Origin: Peptostreptococcaceae bacterium
GTDB lineage: Bacteria; Bacillota_A; Clostridia; Peptostreptococcales; Anaerovoracaceae
NCBI GenBank assembly: GCA_016650135.1
Contig: JAENWH010000074.1
Coordinates: 1-7,804, forward strand
DNA length: 7,804 nt
Direction of reading: 5' to 3'
The position numbers were made by a program, and so were the translations under genes. Every line of letters begins with the position of its first letter. The first letter of the stretch is position 1. This document shows positions 1 to 6,580 of the stretch, piece by piece. The notes under the pieces were generated by a model. That model did no database searches, was not told the origin of the DNA, and saw only the letters and a list, made by a program, of their open reading frames with translations.

Positions 1-72
1 ATAACATGCGTCATCATTAGGAAATCGTTTCTGAAAATCAAAAATCGTAAGGCTTTTAAATCTGTTCTCCAT
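1..72 (-). CDS. IS1595-family-like transposase, N-terminal fragment (cut by window edge)
   Basis: On the minus strand an ATG at 72-70 opens a frame that stays open for 24 codons to the window edge. The peptide begins MENRFKSLTIFDFQKRF and continues with PNDDACY. This resembles the start of IS1595 (ISXO2-like) transposases, where a short 'eF..rFP.deaC..yL' segment precedes a zinc-ribbon and the DDE-type catalytic domain. Those later domains lie outside the window, so completeness cannot be judged. Upstream of the ATG is an A-rich stretch rather than a Shine-Dalgarno sequence. The gene reads away from the sugar-utilisation cluster. The family call rests on a 24-residue match from memory and is therefore moderate; the open frame and start are directly visible. 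Confidence 0.6.
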   Translation of the reverse strand, partial: MENRFKSLTIFDFQKRFPNDDACY

Positions 73-107
73 TTTTTTGTCTAAAAGTTATCACCATACA
101 ACCACCT
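1..107 (-). mobile_element. End of an IS1595-like insertion sequence (right limit approximate)
   Basis: This span is inferred from the transposase start at 72. IS1595-type elements usually keep only a short non-coding tail between the transposase ATG and the terminal inverted repeat. The stretch at about 85-107 (reading GGTGGTTGTATGGTGATAAC on the minus strand) is a candidate terminal repeat. The opposite end of the element is outside the window, so neither the repeat nor a target duplication can be confirmed. The limit of 107 is a guess. Confidence 0.3.
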
Positions 108-121
108 AAATTGTTGATAAC

Positions 122-143
122 ATGTGTTTTTCAGAAAACACAT
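122..143. other. Perfect 9-bp inverted repeat (hairpin)
   Basis: ATGTGTTTT at 122-130 is exactly complementary to AAAACACAT at 135-143, with a TCAG loop. No T-run follows on either strand, so it is not a standard intrinsic terminator. It sits between the presumed IS end and the promoter at 253-284. It could be an operator, an RNA hairpin upstream of the transcription start, or a remnant of the mobile element. Confidence 0.5.
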
Positions 144-252
144 ACTGGAGAACATGCTATTTGAATCCACTTTTAAAATCTTATCCCAATATTAAAAACA
201 CAGAGGCTTAAACCTGTATGAAACAGTAAGTTATAAATAAATCATATAACAC

Positions 253-284
253 TTTGTTAATAACCATTGTTTTTTTTAATTTTG
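253..284 (+). promoter_or_regulatory. Bacteroidetes-type sigma-70 promoter (TTTG-N20-TAATTTTG)
   Basis: TTTG at 253-256 (-33 element) is followed after 20 bases by TAATTTTG at 277-284, a perfect match to the Bacteroidetes -7 element TAnnTTTG; the usual spacing is about 19-21 bases. Transcription would start near 290-295, just before the duplicated GH2 leader at 301. It is placed to drive the whole cluster from the nagB chimera to the kinase. No comparably good promoter was found in front of 1225 or 2641. This promoter lies outside the duplicated segment, so only the first leader copy has it. Confidence 0.7.
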
Positions 285-300
285 GTATTGATTAGTTACA

Positions 301-496
301 CATTTTTAAATAAAAGATATTACGAAAAATAACAAGTTTCTGTTTAGATTGGCGGATAAATCCCAAAATCTACTTTTGGTTTTCGTCTTTATTTTTCTTG
401 TATTTCCGGGGCTCGTTTTTTCCAAACTTGTAACAAGAGAAATTGGGAAAACAGTTGCTGTTGATACTTTGCAATATCATTGGCAGATTCAAAATA
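301..496 (+). repeat. Direct repeat, copy 1: GH2 leader fused to nagB
   Basis: This segment matches 2620-2815 at a constant offset of 2319 bases over 196 bp, with seven substitutions (323, 335, 378, 411, 428, 429, 453) and no gaps, about 96% identity. It carries 21 bases of 5' leader, the signal peptide and the first mature residues of the GH2 enzyme. Homology stops sharply on both sides: upstream at 300 the flanks are unrelated, and downstream at 497 the reading frame passes into NagB sequence. Five of the seven substitutions are nonsynonymous relative to copy 2, including loss of the ATG, which fits weak or no selection on this copy. The frame has nevertheless stayed open. Confidence 0.95.
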
Positions 497-1170
497 AAAA
501 CAAATCAGGTAAACCTTGTGTATTACGTTTGGCAACAGGAGCAAGTCCCAAAAGCCTTTATAAAGAGTTAGTCCGTATGCATAAAGAAGAAGGCCTGAGT
601 TTTAAAAATACGATAACCTTTAACTTGGATGAGCATTATCCCATAAAGGGTAATAACATACGAAATAACAGCCATTTCATGTATGAATATTTATTCGATC
701 ACATTGACATTCCAAAGGAAAATATCAATTTGCCCGATGGTTCACTACTGGAAGAAAAGGTAGATGAGTTCTGCCAGGACTACGAAAAAAAAATAAAATC
801 TTTAGGTGGAATTGATATACAATTACTTGGCATTGGGCTTGCCGGGCACATTGGATTTAACGAACCCGGTTCGGACATAGATTCTCCCACACGACTGGTA
901 ACTCTTGATTCATTAACTGTCGCCAGTACAACTACAACTGATCTCAATAACAAAGAACAACAAACGCTCCACAGAGCTATTACGATGGGAGTCGGTACAA
1001 TTATGTCATCTCACAGAATTTTCATGATGGCCTTGGGCGAAAACAAAGCAGAAATTATCAGAAAAATGATAGATGGACCAATTACAGAAAATGTCCCAGT
1101 AACTTTTTTACAAAATCATCCAAATACAGAAGTTATCATAAACAACCTCGTGAAACTTGACACAAATTAA
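349..1170 (+). CDS. nagB: Glucosamine-6-phosphate deaminase-like protein, N-terminus replaced by GH2 signal peptide (probable decayed chimera)
   Basis: NagB converts glucosamine-6-phosphate to fructose-6-phosphate and ammonia in the cytoplasm. Residues from about 53 onward follow the family: the phosphate loop LATGASPKSLYKEL (61-74), SFKNTITFNLDEH with the catalytic Asp94 (Asp72 in E. coli), and GLAGHIGFNEPGS with His167 and Glu172 (His143 and Glu148 in E. coli). The position of E. coli Asp141 is Ala165. The C-terminus ends near the normal end of the domain. Residues 1-49 are not NagB: they duplicate the signal peptide and mature start of the downstream GH2 enzyme, replacing the first roughly 25-30 residues of NagB. 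The codon matching the GH2 ATG is ACG (322-324). The best remaining start is the TTG at 349, without a visible Shine-Dalgarno; the next in-frame ATG (577) lies beyond the phosphate loop. A TTG-started product would still carry an export signal, wrong for a cytoplasmic enzyme. The domain identity is firm; a working product is doubtful. Confidence 0.8.
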   Translation: MADKSQNLLLVFVFIFLVFPGLVFSKLVTREIGKTVAVDTLQYHWQIQNKNKSGKPCVLRLATGASPKSLYKELVRMHKEEGLSFKNTITFNLDEHYPIKGNNIRNNSHFMYEYLFDHIDIPKENINLPDGSLLEEKVDEFCQDYEKKIKSLGGIDIQLLGIGLAGHIGFNEPGSDIDSPTRLVTLDSLTVASTTTTDLNNKEQQTLHRAITMGVGTIMSSHRIFMMALGENKAEIIRKMIDGPITENVPVTFLQNHPNTEVIINNLVKLDTN

Positions 1171-1224
1171 ATATACGATATTCCATCTTCAAAAAGATAT
1201 TTTAACAGTAAAAAATCAAATACT

Positions 1225-2598
1225 ATGAAAAAAATTATCACCGTTATTTATGCAATCTTTTTAACTGTATGCATTACACATGCCCAAACGTCAAATAATA
1301 TTGTTGGACATACAGAAATCACTAGATGGCAGGATGGAAAAAAAGTTGCCATCTCTTTGACTTATGATGACAACACGATTAACCAATTTAAGATCGCCCT
1401 GCCAATAATGAACAAATTCGGATTTAAGGGAACCTTTTTTGTAATTACTGGATCGATACCTGGTTCACAATATATGCCAAAGTTCATTGGCAGACCCATC
1501 AATGAAATCATCGCAGAAACGGCAAAAATTTCCACAAATCGAGAAAATTTTTTTGAACGGGCATCGGCCACCCGTGTCACAGGATTCGCCGATACATACA
1601 AGTATCATGTACAAGCCGGAGATTTGTATGAAGAAGGAAAATTTCATCAGGCATATAAAACAATTGATGATGGATATGCTAAAATTCGTAATGGAAATAT
1701 AAAAGCATCAACAAATGCTATTGAAATTAAAAAGCTACTGGATTATGTTTTAGATGTCAAGCCAAAGATTGAATTGGTAACATGGAATGAATTAAAGAAA
1801 TACGCAAAAGATGGAAATGAAATTGGTGGCCACAGTGTCTCACATTCTTATTTGTGTATTCTTGATTCGATAAATCTGGAATATGAGCTAGCAAATAGTC
1901 GCGAGGATTTGTTGAATCACATAGGTCCCGGTGCAACTTTCTCTGCCGAATGCCCCTTTGGGCTTGAAGATTCCCGTGTGATGCGGTTTGGTCACAGACT
2001 TTATCCTGCACTTCGTAACCGCATGCCCAGACCTTACCTGGAAGAAATTGACCGCTCAAGCAATGCGGATCCGACAATTTCAAACAAAGAATATGTCCAA
2101 TGGCAAAGAGGCCCATTGTCTAATACTCCTATGAAGCTTATGAAGGTATGGGTAGATAAAGCATTGACAAAGGATAATATTTGGATTGTATTCGCATTTC
2201 ATGGTATTGATGGTATCGGGTGGGAGCCTCTTACCCACGAGGAATTGAATGAGTATTTTGAATATATAAAAAAAAGGGAATCCTATATATGGGAAGCTAC
2301 ATTTAAAAACGTTACCAAATATATGAGAGAACGCATGGCCGCAAGTGTGCGTTCAGAAGATAATCTCCCTGCCAAGATAACTGTTCATTTAATTCATAGT
2401 CTAAATGAAACATTGTATAATTTCCCATTGACACTGAAAACCTATGTCCCCCGTAACTGGAATATGGTGAGGGTTTCCCAGGGAAAATATCATAAAAAGG
2501 CGTCTACATCTACAGACTCAAACGGAAATTATGTAATATATAGAGCAACCCCAAATGGATCGGTAATTGTATTAACCAAAATCAGAAAAGCTTATTAA
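1225..2598 (+). CDS. Exported polysaccharide deacetylase (CE4/NodB-like), probable chito-oligosaccharide or GlcNAc-glycan deacetylase
   Basis: The protein (457 aa) starts with a clear Sec signal peptide, MKKIITVIYAIFLTVCITHA, probably cut before Gln21. The NodB-type metal-dependent deacetylase fold is shown by motif 1, SLTYDDN (44-50; Asp48 and Asp49 as base and metal ligand), and motif 2, GGHSVSH (201-207; His203 and His207 as metal ligands). Further on, CPFGLEDSR (243-251) occupies the place of motif 3, and FAFHGIDGIGWEPL (323-336) follows. A small beta-rich C-terminal domain covers about 380-457. Motifs 1 and 2 are some 155 residues apart, far more than the roughly 50 in compact CE4 enzymes, because of a largely helical insertion (about 85-180). 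It lies 54 bases after nagB and 42 bases before the exo-glucosaminidase, which suggests it removes acetyl groups from GlcNAc-containing oligosaccharides in the periplasm or outside the cell, making substrate for that enzyme. The substrate is inferred from context. The ATG is preceded by an A-rich leader without a strong Shine-Dalgarno. Confidence 0.85.
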   Translation: MKKIITVIYAIFLTVCITHAQTSNNIVGHTEITRWQDGKKVAISLTYDDNTINQFKIALPIMNKFGFKGTFFVITGSIPGSQYMPKFIGRPINEIIAETAKISTNRENFFERASATRVTGFADTYKYHVQAGDLYEEGKFHQAYKTIDDGYAKIRNGNIKASTNAIEIKKLLDYVLDVKPKIELVTWNELKKYAKDGNEIGGHSVSHSYLCILDSINLEYELANSREDLLNHIGPGATFSAECPFGLEDSRVMRFGHRLYPALRNRMPRPYLEEIDRSSNADPTISNKEYVQWQRGPLSNTPMKLMKVWVDKALTKDNIWIVFAFHGIDGIGWEPLTHEELNEYFEYIKKRESYIWEATFKNVTKYMRERMAASVRSEDNLPAKITVHLIHSLNETLYNFPLTLKTYVPRNWNMVRVSQGKYHKKASTSTDSNGNYVIYRATPNGSVIVLTKIRKAY

Positions 2599-2605
2599 CC
2601 AAAAT

Positions 2606-2626
2606 AATGCATTGAAAAGCATTTTT
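2606..2626 (+). terminator. Weak hairpin with T-run after the deacetylase gene
   Basis: AATGC (2606-2610) pairs with GCATT (2619-2623) around an 8-base loop, followed by three more T residues. It starts eight bases after the deacetylase stop. The stem is only 5 bp (two further A-T pairs after a mismatch), so at most partial termination is expected. The duplicated segment begins inside its right arm, at 2620, so the hairpin may be a by-product of the rearrangement. Confidence 0.2.
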
Positions 2627-2815
2627 AAATAAAAGATATTATGAAAAATAACAGGTTTCTGTTTAGATTGGCGGATAAATCCCAAAATCTACTTTTTGTT
2701 TTCGTCTTTATTTTTCTTGTATTTCCGGGCCTCGTTTTTTCCAAACCCGTAACAAGAGAAATTGGGAAAACGGTTGCTGTTGATACTTTGCAATATCATT
2801 GGCAGATTCAAAATA
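2620..2815 (+). repeat. Direct repeat, copy 2: native leader and signal peptide of the GH2 gene
   Basis: This is the presumed original copy of the 196-bp segment also found at 301-496. Here it has an intact ATG (2641) and runs on naturally into the GH2 sugar-binding domain, so it is the native context. The A-rich leader TAAATAAAAGATATT directly before the ATG is the likely translation-initiation region and is shared with copy 1. Confidence 0.95.
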
Positions 2816-5313
2816 GCAGTTTGGTGAAAGATGGAGGAGAAATGATTTCTTCCCCTTCCTTTAAAGCTGATGATTGGTATTCGGCTAAAGTTCCAACAAC
2901 TGTTCTAAATGTTTTGGTAAAACACGGAGTATATAAAGACATTTTTCGTGACGAGAATCTGCTGAAAATACCCACAAAGCAATTTAAGACAAGTTGGTGG
3001 TATCGCACTTCTTGTCAGATTACCAATACAAAAGGGGTTTATCTTCTCAAATTTCAGGGCATAAATTATAAAGCCAATATCTGGCTCAACGGTAAGTTGG
3101 TTTCTGACACTATTATCGTAAACAATGCCTATAAGCAGTTTTCTTTTGATGTAACTAAGTATCTTGTAAAAGGGAAGAATATCCTGGCACTTGATGTTTT
3201 TCCTCCTAAACCTGGAGATTACACCATGGGTTTTGTAGATTGGAATCCCGCTTCCCCTGACAGAGATATGGGAATATTCCGTCCTGTAATTTTGTTCCAT
3301 AATGGGGGCGTAGAGATTTCGGAGCCTTATGTTGAAGCAACTCTTAAGAATAATAATTCTTCAGCTGATCTCACTGCAACTTTGCTCTTGACCAATCACC
3401 TGTCAAAGGAAGTTACCGGCACTATATATGTAAAGGTAGCAGGTAAACAATTTCAAAAAAAGGTGACCTTGGATGCCGGCAAACAATTGGATTTGCAATT
3501 TTCAGCTAAAGACTTTTCTCAATTACATTTAACAAATCCAAAACTATGGTGGCCTTACACCCTTGGGACACCTTATTTATACCATGCATCTTTTTCTTTT
3601 AAGTCTGACACTGAAATTATGGATGCCAAAAGCTTTGATTTCGGCGTAAGAAGCGTAGCTTCCTTTTGGACTAAAGGCGGTCATCGGGGAATGATGGTTA
3701 ACGGGGAAAAGATACTTATTAGAGGCGGTGGCTGGGCAGACAAACTGCTTTTAAATGATAATCCTGCATCTGTTGATGCACAGTTAGATTATGTGAAAAA
3801 TATGGGGCTCAATACTATTCGCTTTGAGGGCTTTTGGGGCAATAGTGAAGAAATGTATCATTTGTGTGACCAAAAAGGAATTTTAGTTTTAGTAGGCTGG
3901 AGCTGCCAATGGGAATGGAAAGAATATTTAGGAAAACCGGTCAATGAAGAATTCGGTGGTATTTTGTCAGCCCCTGACGTGAATATGATGGCTGATGCAT
4001 GGAAAGACCAAATTATTTGGCTTAGAAATCATCCATCAATTATCGCATGGTTTAGTGGTAGTGACAAACGTCCCGAACCAAAACTTGAGAAGAATTATTT
4101 TACAATTCTTAAAAATTACGACAGTACTAGAATTTATTTATCATCAGCAGCTGAGTGTACATCTCTTGCCGGACCTTCCGGTGTAAAAATGAGAGGACCT
4201 TATGCTTATGAACCTCCCGTTTACTGGTTTGCGGATACTTTGTACGGCGGGGCTTTTGGATTTAATACTGAAACCGGACCGGGTGCCCAGGTTCCTCCTT
4301 TGCAAAGTCTTCGTAAAATGTTTTCAATGAATCATAGTTGGCCCATTGACAGTATTTGGAATTTCCATTGTGGACACAATAAATTTGCCACAATCAGTCG
4401 TTATGTGGATGCTTTGAATTTTAGATATGGAAAGTCAAATTCTTTAAAAGAATTAGCAAAAAAAGCACAGGTGATGAACTATGAGCTCATGCGCCCCATG
4501 TTTGAAGCATTCTCTGCTCATCGCTATAAAGCCACAGGAGTGATTCAATGGATGCTCAATTCAGCATGGCCGGAATTATACTGGCAACTATACGATGCTT
4601 ACCTTATGCCCAACGGTGCTTTTTACGGAGCAAAAGAAGCCAATAAACCGGTGCACGCTTTATACGATTATTCAAAAAACGCTATTTATATCGTAAATGA
4701 CCAATTGAAGAATAATAACAATTTATTCCTTAAAATCAAGATATTAAATGCTCAATCCAATATCATTTTTGAAAAATCAATCCCTGCTAATATTATGGCT
4801 AACACAGCTGATGAAATTTTTCAATTACCTGAAAACTTGCCATTAACTGAAACTTACTTTCTTGACCTTCAACTACAAAACTCAAATAAACAGGTAATAG
4901 ACAATAATTTCTATTGGCTATCAGAAAAAAAGGATATTCTAAATTATAAAGCCAACACTTGGTTTCAAACTCCATCTAAACAGTATGCTGATTTTGCGAT
5001 GTTGAACCAGCTTCCTGAAACATCCATGTCATATAGCTTCACACAAAGGAAACGGAATAACTCTGTTCTATTTGAATTGCAGTTGAAAAATACGGGGAAA
5101 CATCTTGCTTTTTTTGTAACCCTAGCCATCGTGGACAATAAAACAGGAAATACTATTTTACCCGTTATTTGGTCAGATAACTACATTTCACTCCTTCCTG
5201 GCGAAACTCGGACTTTGTCTGCGGAAATAAAAAACAGCTATTTGAAGGATAAATCGCCAGTCTTAAAAACAGAAGCTTATAACAAAATTAAATTTAAACA
5301 ATTAAAGAATTAA
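2641..5313 (+). CDS. Exported exo-beta-D-glucosaminidase (GH2, CsxA-like)
   Basis: This 890-residue enzyme should remove glucosamine from the non-reducing end of chitosan oligomers (EC 3.2.1.165 type) outside the cytoplasm. A signal peptide covers residues 1-34 (hydrophobic core about 17-33, likely cut near Ser34-Lys35; no lipobox Cys). Then come a jelly-roll sugar-binding domain (about 40-220), an immunoglobulin-like domain (about 225-335), the TIM-barrel catalytic domain (about 340-675) and a C-terminal beta domain (about 680-890). The acid/base motif reads WFSGSD with Asp475, where beta-mannosidases and beta-galactosidases have Glu in an N-E pair; Asp is the hallmark of the exo-glucosaminidase subgroup (Asp469 in CsxA). 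The nucleophile is Glu544 in GFNTETGPG (Glu541 in CsxA), preceded by the typical GPSGVKMRGPYAYEPPVYW segment. The start ATG is supported by the complete signal peptide. It ends two bases before the transporter gene. The main alternative, a beta-mannosidase-like hydrolase, is disfavoured by Asp475. Confidence 0.88.
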   Translation: MKNNRFLFRLADKSQNLLFVFVFIFLVFPGLVFSKPVTREIGKTVAVDTLQYHWQIQNSSLVKDGGEMISSPSFKADDWYSAKVPTTVLNVLVKHGVYKDIFRDENLLKIPTKQFKTSWWYRTSCQITNTKGVYLLKFQGINYKANIWLNGKLVSDTIIVNNAYKQFSFDVTKYLVKGKNILALDVFPPKPGDYTMGFVDWNPASPDRDMGIFRPVILFHNGGVEISEPYVEATLKNNNSSADLTATLLLTNHLSKEVTGTIYVKVAGKQFQKKVTLDAGKQLDLQFSAKDFSQLHLTNPKLWWPYTLGTPYLYHASFSFKSDTEIMDAKSFDFGVRSVASFWTKGGHRGMMVNGEKILIRGGGWADKLLLNDNPASVDAQLDYVKNMGLNTIRFEGFWGNSEEMYHLCDQKGILVLVGWSCQWEWKEYLGKPVNEEFGGILSAPDVNMMADAWKDQIIWLRNHPSIIAWFSGSDKRPEPKLEKNYFTILKNYDSTRIYLSSAAECTSLAGPSGVKMRGPYAYEPPVYWFADTLYGGAFGFNTETGPGAQVPPLQSLRKMFSMNHSWPIDSIWNFHCGHNKFATISRYVDALNFRYGKSNSLKELAKKAQVMNYELMRPMFEAFSAHRYKATGVIQWMLNSAWPELYWQLYDAYLMPNGAFYGAKEANKPVHALYDYSKNAIYIVNDQLKNNNNLFLKIKILNAQSNIIFEKSIPANIMANTADEIFQLPENLPLTETYFLDLQLQNSNKQVIDNNFYWLSEKKDILNYKANTWFQTPSKQYADFAMLNQLPETSMSYSFTQRKRNNSVLFELQLKNTGKHLAFFVTLAIVDNKTGNTILPVIWSDNYISLLPGETRTLSAEIKNSYLKDKSPVLKTEAYNKIKFKQLKN

Positions 5314-5315
5314 AC

Positions 5316-6575
5316 ATGAAACGTAATTTTCTGGTTATCGGTTTAATAATGCTTACCTTTTTCGTCATTTCCTTTATGACGAATATTTTAGGAGCTTTAA
5401 GTCCCAGTGTATCTTCAAGTTATGGCTTGAGTGAAACGATGGCTGGATTTCTTCCTTTTTCCTTTTTTATTGCTTATGGGGTGATGTCTATCCCCTCTGG
5501 TTATGTATTGGAACGATGGGGTGAAAAAAAATTGATGATGCTTGCCTTCTTTCTGGCGATGGCAGGGGCGGTAGTGTTTGCCTTTGTGCCGCATTTTAAC
5601 GTGTTTGTAATTTCATTGTTTACAATAGGTACAGGAATGGCGGTACTTCAGGTGGTTATTAATCCTTTGTTACGCGTATCTGGCGGAGAAGAACATTATG
5701 CCTTTAATGCAGTATTAGCCCAACTCATTTTCGGGGCAGCCTCGTTTATCAGCCCTCTCATGTATTCTTATCTGGTGACCAATATTGACGGGCACAATAC
5801 AGCAAAACCTTTTATTGGATTTTTAGGCCGGCTCGTACCCACTTCTATGTCATGGGTTTCGGTCTATTGGGTTTTTGCCCTTATCAGCTTGTTGATGATT
5901 GTGGTGGTGCTGTTAGTCCGTTTTCCTAAAGTGAAATTGAAAGATGATGAAAAAGTAGGAAGCCGTGCCAGTTATGTTACTCTTTTCAAGAATAAATATG
6001 TCATCCTTTTCTTTTTTGGGATATTCGCTTATGTGGGTACAGAACAGGGTATTTCCTATTGGATGTCTAAATTTTTAGCACAATATCATGGATTTAATCC
6101 GGAAATTACTGGTGCCAATGCGGTGGCTTATTTCTGGGGGCTTATGACATTGGGCGGAGTTTTAGGCTTGTTTTTGCTTAAAATATTAGATAGTAAAATT
6201 GTGCTACGATGGTTTACCTTTTTGGCCATGGCATGTCTTCTGTTTGCATTATTTGGCAACAGTGAAATTTCACTTTATGCTTTCCCGGTTTCAGGATTTT
6301 TCCTTTCTGTAATGTACCCGATTATTATTTCGCTCGCACTCAATTCTGTGGATAAACACCACGGTTCCTTTGCCGGAATTCTAATGACCGGCATCATGGG
6401 CGGGGCTGTCATACAATTACTAATCGGGTTTATCAGCGATTTTACTTCTCTTAAAACAGGAATGCTCTTTTTGTTTATAACCCTTGCTTATATTTTCAGC
6501 ATTAGTCTTTGGGCGGAACCTCTTGTGAAAAATAAAACGGTTAATTTAAAAGAATTGTTCAACAAAAAAGTATAG
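5316..6575 (+). CDS. MFS sugar transporter (FHS/FucP-GluP-like), probable glucosamine or amino-sugar importer
   Basis: This is a 419-residue, very hydrophobic inner-membrane protein with about twelve predicted membrane helices. The loop after helix 2 carries GYVLERWGEKK (62-72), a form of the MFS GxxxDRxGRR motif with Glu in place of Asp. The segment QVVINPLLR (112-120), followed by a GGEEHYAFNAVLAQLIFG-type stretch, is characteristic of the fucose/glucose-galactose:H+ symporter branch, which also contains NagP-type GlcNAc permeases. A longer hydrophilic loop (about 205-222, KVKLKDDEKVGSRAS) separates the two halves. It begins two bases after the glucosaminidase stop and ends five bases before the kinase, so it is surely co-transcribed and probably translationally coupled. 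The sugar specificity (glucosamine) is inferred from these neighbours, not from residues. Confidence 0.85.
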   Translation: MKRNFLVIGLIMLTFFVISFMTNILGALSPSVSSSYGLSETMAGFLPFSFFIAYGVMSIPSGYVLERWGEKKLMMLAFFLAMAGAVVFAFVPHFNVFVISLFTIGTGMAVLQVVINPLLRVSGGEEHYAFNAVLAQLIFGAASFISPLMYSYLVTNIDGHNTAKPFIGFLGRLVPTSMSWVSVYWVFALISLLMIVVVLLVRFPKVKLKDDEKVGSRASYVTLFKNKYVILFFFGIFAYVGTEQGISYWMSKFLAQYHGFNPEITGANAVAYFWGLMTLGGVLGLFLLKILDSKIVLRWFTFLAMACLLFALFGNSEISLYAFPVSGFFLSVMYPIIISLALNSVDKHHGSFAGILMTGIMGGAVIQLLIGFISDFTSLKTGMLFLFITLAYIFSISLWAEPLVKNKTVNLKELFNKKV

Positions 6576-6580
6576 ACATA

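Larger units (their letters stand above)
73..321. other. Non-coding stretch between transposase and sugar cluster
   Basis: No convincing gene is seen here on either strand. It is very AT-rich. In order it holds the presumed IS end (to roughly 107), a perfect 9-bp hairpin (122-143), a featureless AT-rich part, a strong Bacteroidetes-type promoter (253-284) and the first 21 bases of the duplicated GH2 leader (from 301). No tRNA or recognisable riboswitch was seen. Confidence 0.6.

Noticed and set aside
1185..1198. Small hairpin ATCTT-CAAA-AAGAT between nagB and the deacetylase gene as a terminator
   Set aside because: The stem is only 5 A-T-rich pairs and the following bases (ATTTTAACAG) lack a solid T-run; it could easily occur by chance at this base composition.
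1362..2116. Open frames on both strands inside the deacetylase gene (1362-1601, 1465-1647, 1757-2116 minus; 1487-1702 plus)
   Set aside because: They overlap a gene with clear signal peptide and catalytic motifs, have no recognisable domains, and are shadows of it.
301..2815. Simple tandem duplication of nagB-deacetylase-leader as the origin of the repeats
   Set aside because: That would leave deacetylase 3' sequence directly upstream of 301; bases 107-300 show no resemblance to the end of that gene.
2808..4186. Open frames inside the GH2 gene (2808-3008 and 2905-3300 minus; 3995-4186 plus)
   Set aside because: The overlapping GH2 frame is strongly supported by domain order and catalytic residues; these have low-complexity translations without family resemblance.
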